Source: Pelagibius marinus (GTDB lineage Bacteria > Pseudomonadota > Alphaproteobacteria > Kiloniellales > Kiloniellaceae). Taken from it: a stretch of 64,000 nt of DNA. Below the pieces are notes generated by a model. The model saw nothing but the letters and a program-made list of their open reading frames with translations, was not told where the DNA came from and ran no database searches. How positions within the stretch are numbered: the stretch's first letter is position 1; each line of letters starts with the position of its first letter. The stretch covers positions 744,001 to 808,000 of the forward strand of contig NZ_JACSDK010000001.1 in assembly GCF_014925385.1 (NCBI RefSeq). The letters run 5' to 3'. Positions 30,611 through 38,735 of the stretch are shown piece after piece. Both the position numbers and the translations under genes were made by a program.

Positions 30611-33466
30611 ATGAGCGTAGACTACCGACCCACCGTCTTCCTGCCGAAGACCGACTTCCCGATGCGCGGCGGCCTGGCCCAGCGCGAGCCGGAGACCCTG
30701 GCGCGCTGGGAGGGGCTGGACCTCTTCACCCGCCTGCGCGAGGCCTCAGAGGGCCGCGAGAAGTTCATCCTCCACGACGGCCCGCCTTACGCCAACGGCC
30801 ACCTGCACATCGGCCACGCGCTGAACAAGATCCTCAAGGACCTGATCAACCGCGCCCACCAGATGCTGGGCAAGGACGCGCACTACGTGCCCGGCTGGGA
30901 CTGCCACGGCCTGCCCATCGAGTGGAAGATCGAGGAACAGTACCGCGCCGCCGGCAAGGACAAGGACGCGGTACCGGTGCTGGAGTTCCGCAAGGAATGC
31001 CGCGACTTCGCCGAGAAGTGGGTGAAGATCCAGACCGAGGAGTTCAAGCGCCTGGGCGTGGTCGGCAACTGGGGGCGTCCCTACACCACCATGTCCTTCG
31101 ACGCCGAGGCGCAGATCGTGCGCGAGATCGGCAAGTTCCTCATGAACGGCGGCATCTACAAGGGCTCGCGCCCGGTGCTGTGGTCGGTCGTCGAGAAGAC
31201 CGCGCTGGCCGATGCCGAGGTCGAGTACCACGACCACACCTCGACCACCATCTGGGTGCGCTTCCCGGTGCTGAAGGCGGCCGACCCGCTGCTGGAAGGC
31301 GCCAGCGTCGTCATCTGGACGACCACACCCTGGACCATCCCCGGCAACCGCGCCATCGGCTACGGCGAGGAGATCGCCTACGGCGTGTTCCAGGTCGAGG
31401 CGGTGGCCGAAGGCAGCGCGGCTGAGGTCGGCGAAAAGATGGTGCTGGCCAAGGACCTGGCCGAGCAGGTGAAGGCCGACGCCAAGATCGAGGCCTGGCG
31501 CGAGCTGGGATCGCTGGGCGAGCTGGCCGGTACGGTCTGCGGCCATCCCTGGCACGGCTTCGCGCCGGCCGAGGGCGGCTTCGACTTCGACGTGCCGCTG
31601 TTGCCCGGCGATTTCGTCACCACCGAGCAGGGCACGGGCTTCGTGCACATCGCCCCGGGCCACGGCGCCGACGACTGGGCGCTGGGCCGCCAGCACGGCA
31701 TCGAGATCCCGCAGACCGTGGACGGCGCCGGCTACTTCTACGACCACGTGCCGCTGGTGGCCGGCGCGGTGGTCTACGACGAGAACGGCAAGCCGGGCGA
31801 CGCCAACGGCAAGGTCATCAAGTACCTGGCCGAGGCCGGACGCCTGGTGACCAAGGGCAAGCTGAAGCACAGCTATCCGCATTCCTGGCGCTCCAAGGCG
31901 CCGCTGATCTTCCGCAACACCTCGCAGTGGTTTATCTCCATGGAGACCAACGAGCTGCGGGTGAAGGCGCTGAAGGCCATCGACGACACGCGCTTCGTGC
32001 CGGCCACCGGGCGCAACCGCCTGCGCTCCATGATCGAGCAGCGCCCGGACTGGTGCATCTCGCGCCAGCGCCTCTGGGGCGTGCCGCTGCCGATCTTCGT
32101 CGACAAGAAGACCGGCGAGCCCCTGCGAGACCAGAAGGTCATCGACCGGGTGGCCGAGGCTTTCGAGGAAGAGGGCGGCGACGCCTGGTTCTCCAGCGAC
32201 CCGCAACGCTTCCTCGGCAACGACTACAACGCCGACGACTACGAGCAGATCACCGACGTGGTCGAGGTGTGGTTCGATTCCGGCTCCACCCACTCCTTCG
32301 TGCTGGAGGCGCGGCCGGAACTGAAGTGGCCGGCGGACCTCTACCTGGAAGGCTCCGACCAGCATCGCGGCTGGTTCCATTCCTCGCTGCTGGAGTCCGC
32401 CGGCACGCGCGGGCGCGCACCCTATGACGCGGTGCTGACCCACGGCTTCATCCTGGAAGAGCAGGGCAAGGAGAAGATGTCCAAGTCGAAGGGCAACGCC
32501 CTCTCGCCGCAGGACGTCGTCGGGACCCAGGGCGCCGATATCCTGCGTCTCTGGGTGGTTGCCTCGAACTACGAGGAAGACCTGCGTTTCGGCCCGGAGA
32601 TCCTGAAGCACCAGGGCGATTCCTACCGCCGCCTGCGCAACACCCTGCGCTATCTGCTGGGCAACCTGGACGGCTTCGAGGAGTCCGAGCGCGTCGCGGC
32701 CGGCGAGATGCCGGAGCTGGAGCGCTGGGTCCTGCACCGCCTGGCCGAGCTGGACCGGCAGGTGCGCCGGAACGTCGAGGACTTCGATTTCCACGCTCTC
32801 TATCAGGCGGTCTATAACTTCTGCGCCATCGACCTCTCGGCCTTCTACTTCGATGTCCGCAAGGACGTGCTGTACTGCGACCGGCCGGACTCGCTGCGCC
32901 GCCGGGCCTGCCGCACGGTGCTGGACGAGGTCTTCTCCTGTCTCACCGCCTGGCTGGCGCCGATCCTCTGCTTCACGGCGGAAGAGGCCTGGTGGGCGCG
33001 CGGCAGCGGGCCCGAGGCTTCGGTGCACCTGCGCACCTTCCCGGAGGTGCCGGCGGCGTGGCTCGACAAGGATTTGGCCGACAAGTGGGCCAAGGTGCGC
33101 GAGGTGCGTCGCGTGGTCACCGGCGCCCTGGAACTGGAGCGCGCCGCCAAGCGCATCGGCTCCAGCCTGCAGGCCCGCCCGGTGGTGCACATCGACCGGC
33201 CGGAGCTGATGGAGGCCGTGGCCGCGGTGGAACTGGCGGACGTCGCCATCACTTCCGATGTTTCGCTGACCGAGGCTCCGGCGCCGGAGGCCGCCTTCCG
33301 CCTGGCCGAGGTGCCGGGCGTGGCGGTGGTCGCTGAGCTCGCCGAGGGCGAGAAGTGCGAGCGCTGCTGGAAGGTGCTGCCGGAGGTCGGCGGCGTAGCC
33401 GAGGCGCCGCAGACCTGCGGGCGCTGCGCCGATGCGGTGCAGCATCTGGGCGCGGCGGCGCAGTAG
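30611..33466 (+). CDS. ileS: Isoleucyl-tRNA synthetase
   Basis: 951 residues, normal for the bacterial enzyme. The HIGH motif is H66-I-G-H69 in NGHLHIGHALNKIL, the KMSKS motif begins at K622 (KEKMSKSKGN) and the editing domain includes WTTTPWTIPGN. The C-terminal zinc finger is present as CERCWK and CGRC. It charges tRNA-Ile with isoleucine. The ATG at 30611 (MSVDYRPTVFLPKTDFPMRGGL) matches the usual family start. It lies between ribF and lspA in the same orientation. Confidence 0.97.
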   Translation: MSVDYRPTVFLPKTDFPMRGGLAQREPETLARWEGLDLFTRLREASEGREKFILHDGPPYANGHLHIGHALNKILKDLINRAHQMLGKDAHYVPGWDCHGLPIEWKIEEQYRAAGKDKDAVPVLEFRKECRDFAEKWVKIQTEEFKRLGVVGNWGRPYTTMSFDAEAQIVREIGKFLMNGGIYKGSRPVLWSVVEKTALADAEVEYHDHTSTTIWVRFPVLKAADPLLEGASVVIWTTTPWTIPGNRAIGYGEEIAYGVFQVEAVAEGSAAEVGEKMVLAKDLAEQVKADAKIEAWRELGSLGELAGTVCGHPWHGFAPAEGGFDFDVPLLPGDFVTTEQGTGFVHIAPGHGADDWALGRQHGIEIPQTVDGAGYFYDHVPLVAGAVVYDENGKPGDANGKVIKYLAEAGRLVTKGKLKHSYPHSWRSKAPLIFRNTSQWFISMETNELRVKALKAIDDTRFVPATGRNRLRSMIEQRPDWCISRQRLWGVPLPIFVDKKTGEPLRDQKVIDRVAEAFEEEGGDAWFSSDPQRFLGNDYNADDYEQITDVVEVWFDSGSTHSFVLEARPELKWPADLYLEGSDQHRGWFHSSLLESAGTRGRAPYDAVLTHGFILEEQGKEKMSKSKGNALSPQDVVGTQGADILRLWVVASNYEEDLRFGPEILKHQGDSYRRLRNTLRYLLGNLDGFEESERVAAGEMPELERWVLHRLAELDRQVRRNVEDFDFHALYQAVYNFCAIDLSAFYFDVRKDVLYCDRPDSLRRRACRTVLDEVFSCLTAWLAPILCFTAEEAWWARGSGPEASVHLRTFPEVPAAWLDKDLADKWAKVREVRRVVTGALELERAAKRIGSSLQARPVVHIDRPELMEAVAAVELADVAITSDVSLTEAPAPEAAFRLAEVPGVAVVAELAEGEKCERCWKVLPEVGGVAEAPQTCGRCADAVQHLGAAAQ

Positions 33467-33483
33467 GCGGCGCCCGGCGACCG

Positions 33484-33987
33484 ATGCAACGTTCCCTCTA
33501 TATCGCCGCGGCCATCCTGCTGCTCGACCAGCTCAGCAAGTGGGCGGTCCTGGTGCAGGGTACGCAGCCGCGGCACATTCTCGAGGTGACGGGCTTCTTC
33601 AATCTGGTGCTGACCTACAACACCGGGGTCAGTTTCGGGCTGTTCCAGGGTAATGCGGCCTGGCAGCCCTATGTCCTCATCGTCCTCAACCTGGCCGTCG
33701 CCGCCGGCCTGCTGGTCTGGCTCCTCCGGGAGACCCGCAAAGGGGGTAGCGCGGGCCTGCTGCCCTATGCCGTCGGCCTGGTGGTCGGCGGGGCGCTGGG
33801 CAACGCCATCGACCGGCTGCATCTGCCCGGCGTCGTTGATTTCCTGGACTTTCACCTCGCCGGCTGGCACTGGCCGGCCTTCAATATTGCCGACAGCGCC
33901 ATCGTTTGCGGCGTGATCCTGATTGTCGCGGATGGCTTGTTCCAGCCGGGCAGGAAGGGTAATAAAGAGGCGGGGATAGGGAGGTAG
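33484..33987 (+). CDS. lspA: Lipoprotein signal peptidase II
   Basis: 167 residues with four membrane helices. The aspartyl catalytic pair is in GNAIDRLHLPGVVDFLDFH and FNIADSAIVCG, and the N-terminal LLLDQLSKW and NTGVSFGLFQ are diagnostic. It cleaves signal peptides of diacylglyceryl-modified prolipoproteins in the inner membrane. It starts 17 bp after ileS and is followed four bases later by a lipoprotein gene that would itself be a substrate. Confidence 0.95.
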   Translation: MQRSLYIAAAILLLDQLSKWAVLVQGTQPRHILEVTGFFNLVLTYNTGVSFGLFQGNAAWQPYVLIVLNLAVAAGLLVWLLRETRKGGSAGLLPYAVGLVVGGALGNAIDRLHLPGVVDFLDFHLAGWHWPAFNIADSAIVCGVILIVADGLFQPGRKGNKEAGIGR

Positions 33988-33991
33988 TCGA

Positions 33992-34564
33992 ATGGATCGA
34001 AATATGACCTATAGACTTCTCATGGTTGCCGGGCTGGCGCTGGGCCTTTCCGCCTGTGGCGGATTCAGCGAGAGCCTGGGCACGAGCAAGCAGTCGCCCG
34101 ACGAATTTCGCGTCGTCTCGCGCGCGCCGCTGACGGTGCCGCCCGACTTCCAGCTGCGCCCGCCCGAGCCCGGCGCGCCGCGTCCGCAGGTCGGCACGCC
34201 GGCGCAGCAGGCCGAACGGGCCGTGTTCCGCAACGACGCGGGTGTGAACCAGACCGCCAATGCGGCGCCGCGGCGCGTGACCGTGGGCGAGCAGGCCCTG
34301 CTCAGCGCGGCCGGCGCGCAGGAGGCCGACCCGAACATCCGCCAGGTCGTCAATCGCGAGACCAAGCAGATCAACGAAGAGGCGGACTATTTCGTGGATC
34401 GCCTGATCTTCTGGAACGACATCACGCCGGCCGGCACCGTCGTTGACCCGGTGGCCGAGCGCCGCCGCCTGCAGGAGAACGCCGCCCTGGGCCAGCCGTC
34501 CACCACCGGCCCGACGCCGCAGATCGAGCGCCGCCGCAAGGCACCGCTGGAAGGCATTTTCTAG
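33992..34564 (+). CDS. BamF-like DUF3035 outer-membrane lipoprotein
   Basis: 190 residues. A lipoprotein signal is clear: a hydrophobic stretch LLMVAGLALGLSACGG with the lipobox L-S-A-C near residue 22. The mature part is proline-rich at the start (FRVVSRAPLTVPPDFQLRPP) and matches the alphaproteobacterial DUF3035 family, whose Caulobacter member is BamF, a subunit of the beta-barrel assembly machine. AGGGAGG with spacing 7 supports ATG 33992. Its position after lspA and before the M16 peptidases fits a role in outer-membrane assembly. Confidence 0.85.
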   Translation: MDRNMTYRLLMVAGLALGLSACGGFSESLGTSKQSPDEFRVVSRAPLTVPPDFQLRPPEPGAPRPQVGTPAQQAERAVFRNDAGVNQTANAAPRRVTVGEQALLSAAGAQEADPNIRQVVNRETKQINEEADYFVDRLIFWNDITPAGTVVDPVAERRRLQENAALGQPSTTGPTPQIERRRKAPLEGIF

Positions 34565-34570
34565 AACAAC

Positions 34571-34659
34571 CCGCGTCCGGGAGGACGCGGACAGGTTGCT
34601 CTAACCTCTTCATTTAGATCGGTTTATCCTCGATCAGGTGAGTCCGCCTGGTCGAGGAT
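34571..34659 (+). terminator. Two hairpins after the BamF-like gene
   Basis: Shortly after the stop codon, CCGCGTCC and GGACGCGG (about 34571-34591) form a stem around GGGA. Further on, ATCCTCGATCAGG (34626-34638) pairs with CCTGGTCGAGGAT (34647-34659) with one G-T pair. Neither has a T-run. Together they probably mark the end of the ribF-ileS-lspA-bamF transcript; the rest of the 285-bp gap to the M16 gene shows no other feature. Confidence 0.45.
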
Positions 34660-34849
34660 CGATCGGGCCAGGTTATGCGCGCGCCGCTCCGCTGACCGGA
34701 CGTTAACGATTGTTCACCATAATGCGACGGGGCGTCCGCTTGCGGGCGTCCGGTTTCGTGCCATATAGATGCTCAATAGAATCATTCTGGTTTAGCGGCA
34801 GGCCCATGAACGACGCCGGGGCCCTGCAACGCTAAAGGGAGACCTGGAA

Positions 34850-36220
34850 ATGGCAGTTTTCCGCCGCCCGGCCCGCTTGGCCGCCCCGTTCTTCGGGCTT
34901 TTGGCCTTGTTCCTGGCAGCCTTAGCCGGGCTTCCGGGCAGCGCCGGCGCCAAGGTATTCGATCCGGTCAGCTTCACCCTGGACAACGGCCTGCAGGTTG
35001 TGGTGGTGGTGAACCGCCGCGCGCCCATCGTCCATCACTCCGTGTGGTACCGGGTCGGCGCCGCCGACGAGCAGGCCGGGGAATCGGGCCTCGCCCACTT
35101 CCTCGAGCACCTCATGTTCAAGGGCACCGAGAGCCTCGCCCCGGGCGAATTCTCGGACATCATCGCCGCCAACGGCGGGCGCGAGAACGCCTTCACCTCC
35201 TGGGACTACACGGCCTACTACCAGACGGTCGCGGCCGACCGCCTCGAGATCATGATGAAGAACGAGGCCGACCGCATGACCAACCTGATGCTCACCGACG
35301 ACGTGGTGCTGCCGGAGCGCGAGGTGGTGCGCGAGGAACGCCGCAGCCGCATCGACAACGAGCCGGGCAGCCAGCTGGGCGAGATCAGCCGCGCGGTGCA
35401 GTTCCTCAACCACCCCTACCGCATCCCCATCATCGGCTGGGACCACGAGATCGAGCAGCTTTCCACCGAGGCGGCGGTCGCCTTCTACGACAAGTGGTAC
35501 GCGCCCAACAACGCCATCCTCATCGTCGCCGGCGACGTCGATCCCGCTGAGGTGCGCGCCCTGGCCGAGACCTACTACGGCGTCATCCCGGCCAAGGACG
35601 TGCCGGAGCGCGAGCGCGTCGTCGAGCCGCCGCAGAACGCGCCGCGCCAGGTGAAGCTGGAAAGCCCGCGGGTGCGCCAGCCGCAGGTCCAGGTCAGCTA
35701 CCTGGCGCCCAGCTACCGCCAGGCCGAAAACAACGACGCCTATGCGCTGCAGGTGCTTTCCGAGGTCATCGGCGGCGGCGCCACGGCGCGGCTCTACAGC
35801 CGGCTGGTGGTGGAGCAGGGCATCGCCGGCTCCGCCGGGGCGGGCTACAACCCGACCAACTACGATTATTCGACCTTTACCTTCTACGTCGCGCCGCGGC
35901 CCGGTGGCGAGGTGGCGCCGCTGGAAGAGGCCCTGCGCGCCCAGATCGCCGAGCTGCTGGCCAACGGCGTGAGCGAGGAGGAGGTGACCGCGGCCAAGAA
36001 GCGCCTTGTCGCCGGCGCGGTCTTCGCCCGCGATAACCTCGCCACGGCGCCCCGGGTGATCGGCGCGGCGCTGACCACCGGCGGCAGCCTGGAAGACATC
36101 GAGGCCTGGCCGGAACGCATCGACGAGGTCACCGCCGCGGACGTGAACCGCGCCATGAAGGGCGTGCTGCGCGACGAGCAGTCGGTCACCAGCTATCTGC
36201 TGCCGGAGCCGACGAGCTGA
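34850..36220 (+). CDS. M16-family zinc metallopeptidase (active subunit)
   Basis: 456 residues with a signal peptide at 1-34. The inverted zinc motif is H83-F-L-E86-H87 in LAHFLEHLMFKG, with the third ligand expected in the downstream VREERRSRIDNE stretch. The second half (VRQPQVQVSYLAPSYRQAENNDAYALQVL, GGGATARLYSRLV) is the inactive-type M16 C-terminal domain. It is periplasmic and probably degrades peptides or processes envelope proteins. The second M16 gene starts 61 bp later; such tandem pairs typically form a heterodimer of an active and an inactive subunit. Confidence 0.92.
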   Translation: MAVFRRPARLAAPFFGLLALFLAALAGLPGSAGAKVFDPVSFTLDNGLQVVVVVNRRAPIVHHSVWYRVGAADEQAGESGLAHFLEHLMFKGTESLAPGEFSDIIAANGGRENAFTSWDYTAYYQTVAADRLEIMMKNEADRMTNLMLTDDVVLPEREVVREERRSRIDNEPGSQLGEISRAVQFLNHPYRIPIIGWDHEIEQLSTEAAVAFYDKWYAPNNAILIVAGDVDPAEVRALAETYYGVIPAKDVPERERVVEPPQNAPRQVKLESPRVRQPQVQVSYLAPSYRQAENNDAYALQVLSEVIGGGATARLYSRLVVEQGIAGSAGAGYNPTNYDYSTFTFYVAPRPGGEVAPLEEALRAQIAELLANGVSEEEVTAAKKRLVAGAVFARDNLATAPRVIGAALTTGGSLEDIEAWPERIDEVTAADVNRAMKGVLRDEQSVTSYLLPEPTS

Positions 36221-36281
36221 GCGGCGGCCAACGAGAGCACAACTGTCTGAGACCTGAGATCTCAAGGAAAGGATCGTCTTG

Positions 36282-37661
36282 ATGCGAAGCCCGAGCAGCC
36301 GGGTTCTGGGCAACCCGGTGATGGCGCTGCTGGTCGCGGCAACGATCGCCTTCTCTATCGTATTCTCCGCCGTTCAGGCGCGCGCCGTGGAGGTGCAGCG
36401 CGTGGTCTCCCCCGGCGGCATCGAGGCCTGGCTGGTCGAAGACCACACCAATCCGATCATCGCGCTGGAGCTGTCCTTCCTGGGCGGCGCCGCCCTCGAC
36501 CCGCAGGGCAAGGTGGGGCTGGCCGAGATGGTCTCCAGCTCCATCGACGAGGGCGCCGGGCCGCTCGACTCCCAGGCCTTTCAGGGCGAACTCGACAACC
36601 TCTCCATCACCCTGCGCTTCAACGCCGGGCTCGACAGCTTCTCCGGCTCGCTGGAGACCCTGACCGAGAACCGCGAGCGCGCCTTCGAGCTGCTGCGCCT
36701 GGCGCTGACCGAGCCGCGCTTCGACGAGGAGCCGGTGGAGCGCATCCGCAGCCAGATCATCGCCCGCCTCTCGCGGGAGTCCGAAGACCCCAACACCATC
36801 GCCAGCCGCACGCTGCGCCGCCTGATGTTCGGCGAGCATCCCTATGCCCGGCCGGTGAACGGCACCGAGGCCTCGATCGCCGCCATCACCGCCGACGACC
36901 TGCGCGGCTTCGTGCAGCAGCGCTTCGGCCGCGACCGCCTCTTCGTCGGCGTGGTCGGCGACATCACGCCGGCCGAGCTGGGCAAGGCGCTGGACGAGAC
37001 CTTCGGCACGCTGCCGGAGAAGGCGGCGCCCTTCACGGTGGCGGAGGCCCAGGTGGGCAACCCCGGCGCCGTGGTGGTGATCGACAAGCCGATCCCGCAG
37101 TCGGTGGTGGCGCTCGGCCACCAGGGCATCAAGCGCAAGGACCCGGACTACTACGCGGCCTACGTGGTGAACTACGTCCTGGGCGGCGGCGGCTTTTCCT
37201 CGCGCCTGGTCGAGGAAGTGCGCGAGAAGCGCGGCCTCGCCTATTCGGTCTACGCCTACCTGGCGCCGCTCGACCACGGCGCCATCATCGCCGGCGGCAC
37301 CGCCACCCAGAACGCCCGCGTCGGCGAATCCCTGGAGCTCATCCGCCAGGAGTGGGCGCGCATGGCCGCCGAGGGCCCCACCGCCGAGGAGCTGGACGAC
37401 GCCAAGCGCTACCTCACCGGCTCCTTCCCGCTGCGCTTCAACAGCTCCGACAACATCGCCGGCATGCTGGTCGGCATGCAGATGGAGGACCTGGGCATCG
37501 ACTACTTCGACAAGCGCAACAGCTACATCGAAGCGGTGACCCTGGACGACGCCAGGCGCGTCGCCAAGCGGATCTACCGGCCCGACGCGCTGAGCGTCGT
37601 CGTGGTCGGCGCGCCCGAGGGCATCACTGCGACGCAGGATGCCCCCAGCGGCGGGAGCTGA
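36282..37661 (+). CDS. M16-family peptidase partner lacking the zinc motif
   Basis: 459 residues with an N-terminal signal anchor or signal peptide ending near ARAVEV. The position of the H-x-x-E-H motif is occupied by GLAEMVSSSIDEGAG, so it cannot bind zinc in the usual way. The C-terminal half keeps the fold, including GGGGFSSRLVEEVREKRGLAYSVYAYL, which supplies substrate-binding Arg and Tyr to the active partner. AAGGAAAGGA 8 bases upstream supports ATG 36282. It almost certainly works with the active M16 protein encoded just upstream. Confidence 0.9.
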   Translation: MRSPSSRVLGNPVMALLVAATIAFSIVFSAVQARAVEVQRVVSPGGIEAWLVEDHTNPIIALELSFLGGAALDPQGKVGLAEMVSSSIDEGAGPLDSQAFQGELDNLSITLRFNAGLDSFSGSLETLTENRERAFELLRLALTEPRFDEEPVERIRSQIIARLSRESEDPNTIASRTLRRLMFGEHPYARPVNGTEASIAAITADDLRGFVQQRFGRDRLFVGVVGDITPAELGKALDETFGTLPEKAAPFTVAEAQVGNPGAVVVIDKPIPQSVVALGHQGIKRKDPDYYAAYVVNYVLGGGGFSSRLVEEVREKRGLAYSVYAYLAPLDHGAIIAGGTATQNARVGESLELIRQEWARMAAEGPTAEELDDAKRYLTGSFPLRFNSSDNIAGMLVGMQMEDLGIDYFDKRNSYIEAVTLDDARRVAKRIYRPDALSVVVVGAPEGITATQDAPSGGS

Positions 37662-37745
37662 GGCAAAGTCGAGGCCGATTTTTTCCCGCGCACAACCTGA
37701 AGATGGTGTAGCCTGGAGGCTGTTCGCCAACTTCGGGGAATGACC

Positions 37746-38255
37746 ATGTCGCCGAGAAACCTTGCCTTCGTCGGTTGCCGCTTGTTGGCAATCTACGTTC
37801 TCTTGAGCGTCATTCAGGCGCAGACAAGCAACCTCTTTTTCTATCTGCAGTCTCTCAACATCAGCGAGTCCTGGGGCTTGGTGCGGACTAACGAGTTCGA
37901 GTTCGACCCCTTTTTTCAGTCGGCACTCCTGAATCTCGTCATCGCCTTGATTTTGTGGTTCCGCGCGGGCTGGTTCGCCGCAAAGGTCGCGCGTGGAACA
38001 CCGGAGCCACAGGAGGAGAAGCCCGCAACCTGGTCCCCCCAGAACGCCCTGTCAGTCGTGGTCGTTGCGACCGGCCTCTGGGTCCTGATCCTATTGGTGC
38101 CGAGCCTCACCTCAGTCCTGCAGGACCTCATACAGAGCGGCCGTGTCGTATCGACGAGCCTCATCAGCTTGGTCTTGATGGTTGGCCTGGGCGCGGTTTG
38201 CATTTTCAGCCCGCGGGGCATCGCCGGGGCCATCACCAGGCTCCGCGGCTGGTAG
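37746..38255 (+). CDS. Hypothetical membrane protein, four predicted helices
   Basis: 169 residues with four hydrophobic segments at about 8-24, 58-78, 98-117 and 137-157. A charged cytoplasmic linker (ARGTPEPQEEKP) follows the second. No family was recognised. GGGGA lies 6 bases before the ATG at 37746; an earlier ATG at 37740 is also possible. Codon usage is less GC-biased than that of the M16 genes, which suggests a recently acquired or fast-evolving gene. Confidence 0.6.
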   Translation: MSPRNLAFVGCRLLAIYVLLSVIQAQTSNLFFYLQSLNISESWGLVRTNEFEFDPFFQSALLNLVIALILWFRAGWFAAKVARGTPEPQEEKPATWSPQNALSVVVVATGLWVLILLVPSLTSVLQDLIQSGRVVSTSLISLVLMVGLGAVCIFSPRGIAGAITRLRGW

Positions 38256-38259
38256 CCGC

Positions 38260-38628
38260 TCAGGGATAGCTGGCGACCTCGATGAGGTTGCCGTCCGGGT
38301 CGTTGAAGTAGACCGAGGTCATAGGCCCCATGGCGCCGGTCTTCTCCACCGGCCCCTCGACGATCGCGACATCTTCGGCCTCGAGGTGGGCGACCACCTT
38401 TTCGGGTTCCCAGCCGGTGATGAGGCAGAGGTCGCCGGAGCCGATGCCCGCGAAGTTGCGGGTCTCCATCCCCAAAGTCTGCAGGTTGATCTTCTGCTTG
38501 CCGAACTTCAGCGCCCGGCGCCCGCCGGCGAAGGTCACCGCCTCCATCTTCAGGACCCGGGTGTAGAAGGCGACCGCGCGCTCGATATCGCGGACGGTGA
38601 GGACAATGTGGTCGATGTGGCTGATCAT
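38260..38628 (-). CDS. VOC-family protein (glyoxalase/bleomycin resistance type)
   Basis: 122 residues forming one vicinal-oxygen-chelate domain. It begins MISHIDHIVLTVRDIERAVAFYTRVL and ends SVYFNDPDGNLIEVASY, where the first His and the final Glu are the usual metal ligands. This subgroup is often annotated as a virulence or glyoxalase-like protein, with no established reaction. It converges on the membrane-protein gene with a four-base gap and is divergent from the AidB-like gene. Confidence 0.85.
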   Translation of the reverse strand: MISHIDHIVLTVRDIERAVAFYTRVLKMEAVTFAGGRRALKFGKQKINLQTLGMETRNFAGIGSGDLCLITGWEPEKVVAHLEAEDVAIVEGPVEKTGAMGPMTSVYFNDPDGNLIEVASYP

Positions 38629-38735
38629 GATCCTGCTCGGCTGTGCAGTGAGGCCGCAGTCTCGCAGGCGCAGAGGCCCGCAGCCAAGCCTTTCCCTTCG
38701 CGCTATAATGGTCTTCGGACGCAAAGGAGGCTGCC

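Noticed and set aside
30746..33445. Minus-strand open frame of about 900 codons opposite ileS
   Set aside because: It is the antisense shadow of a highly conserved gene in GC-rich DNA; no start context or motif supports it.
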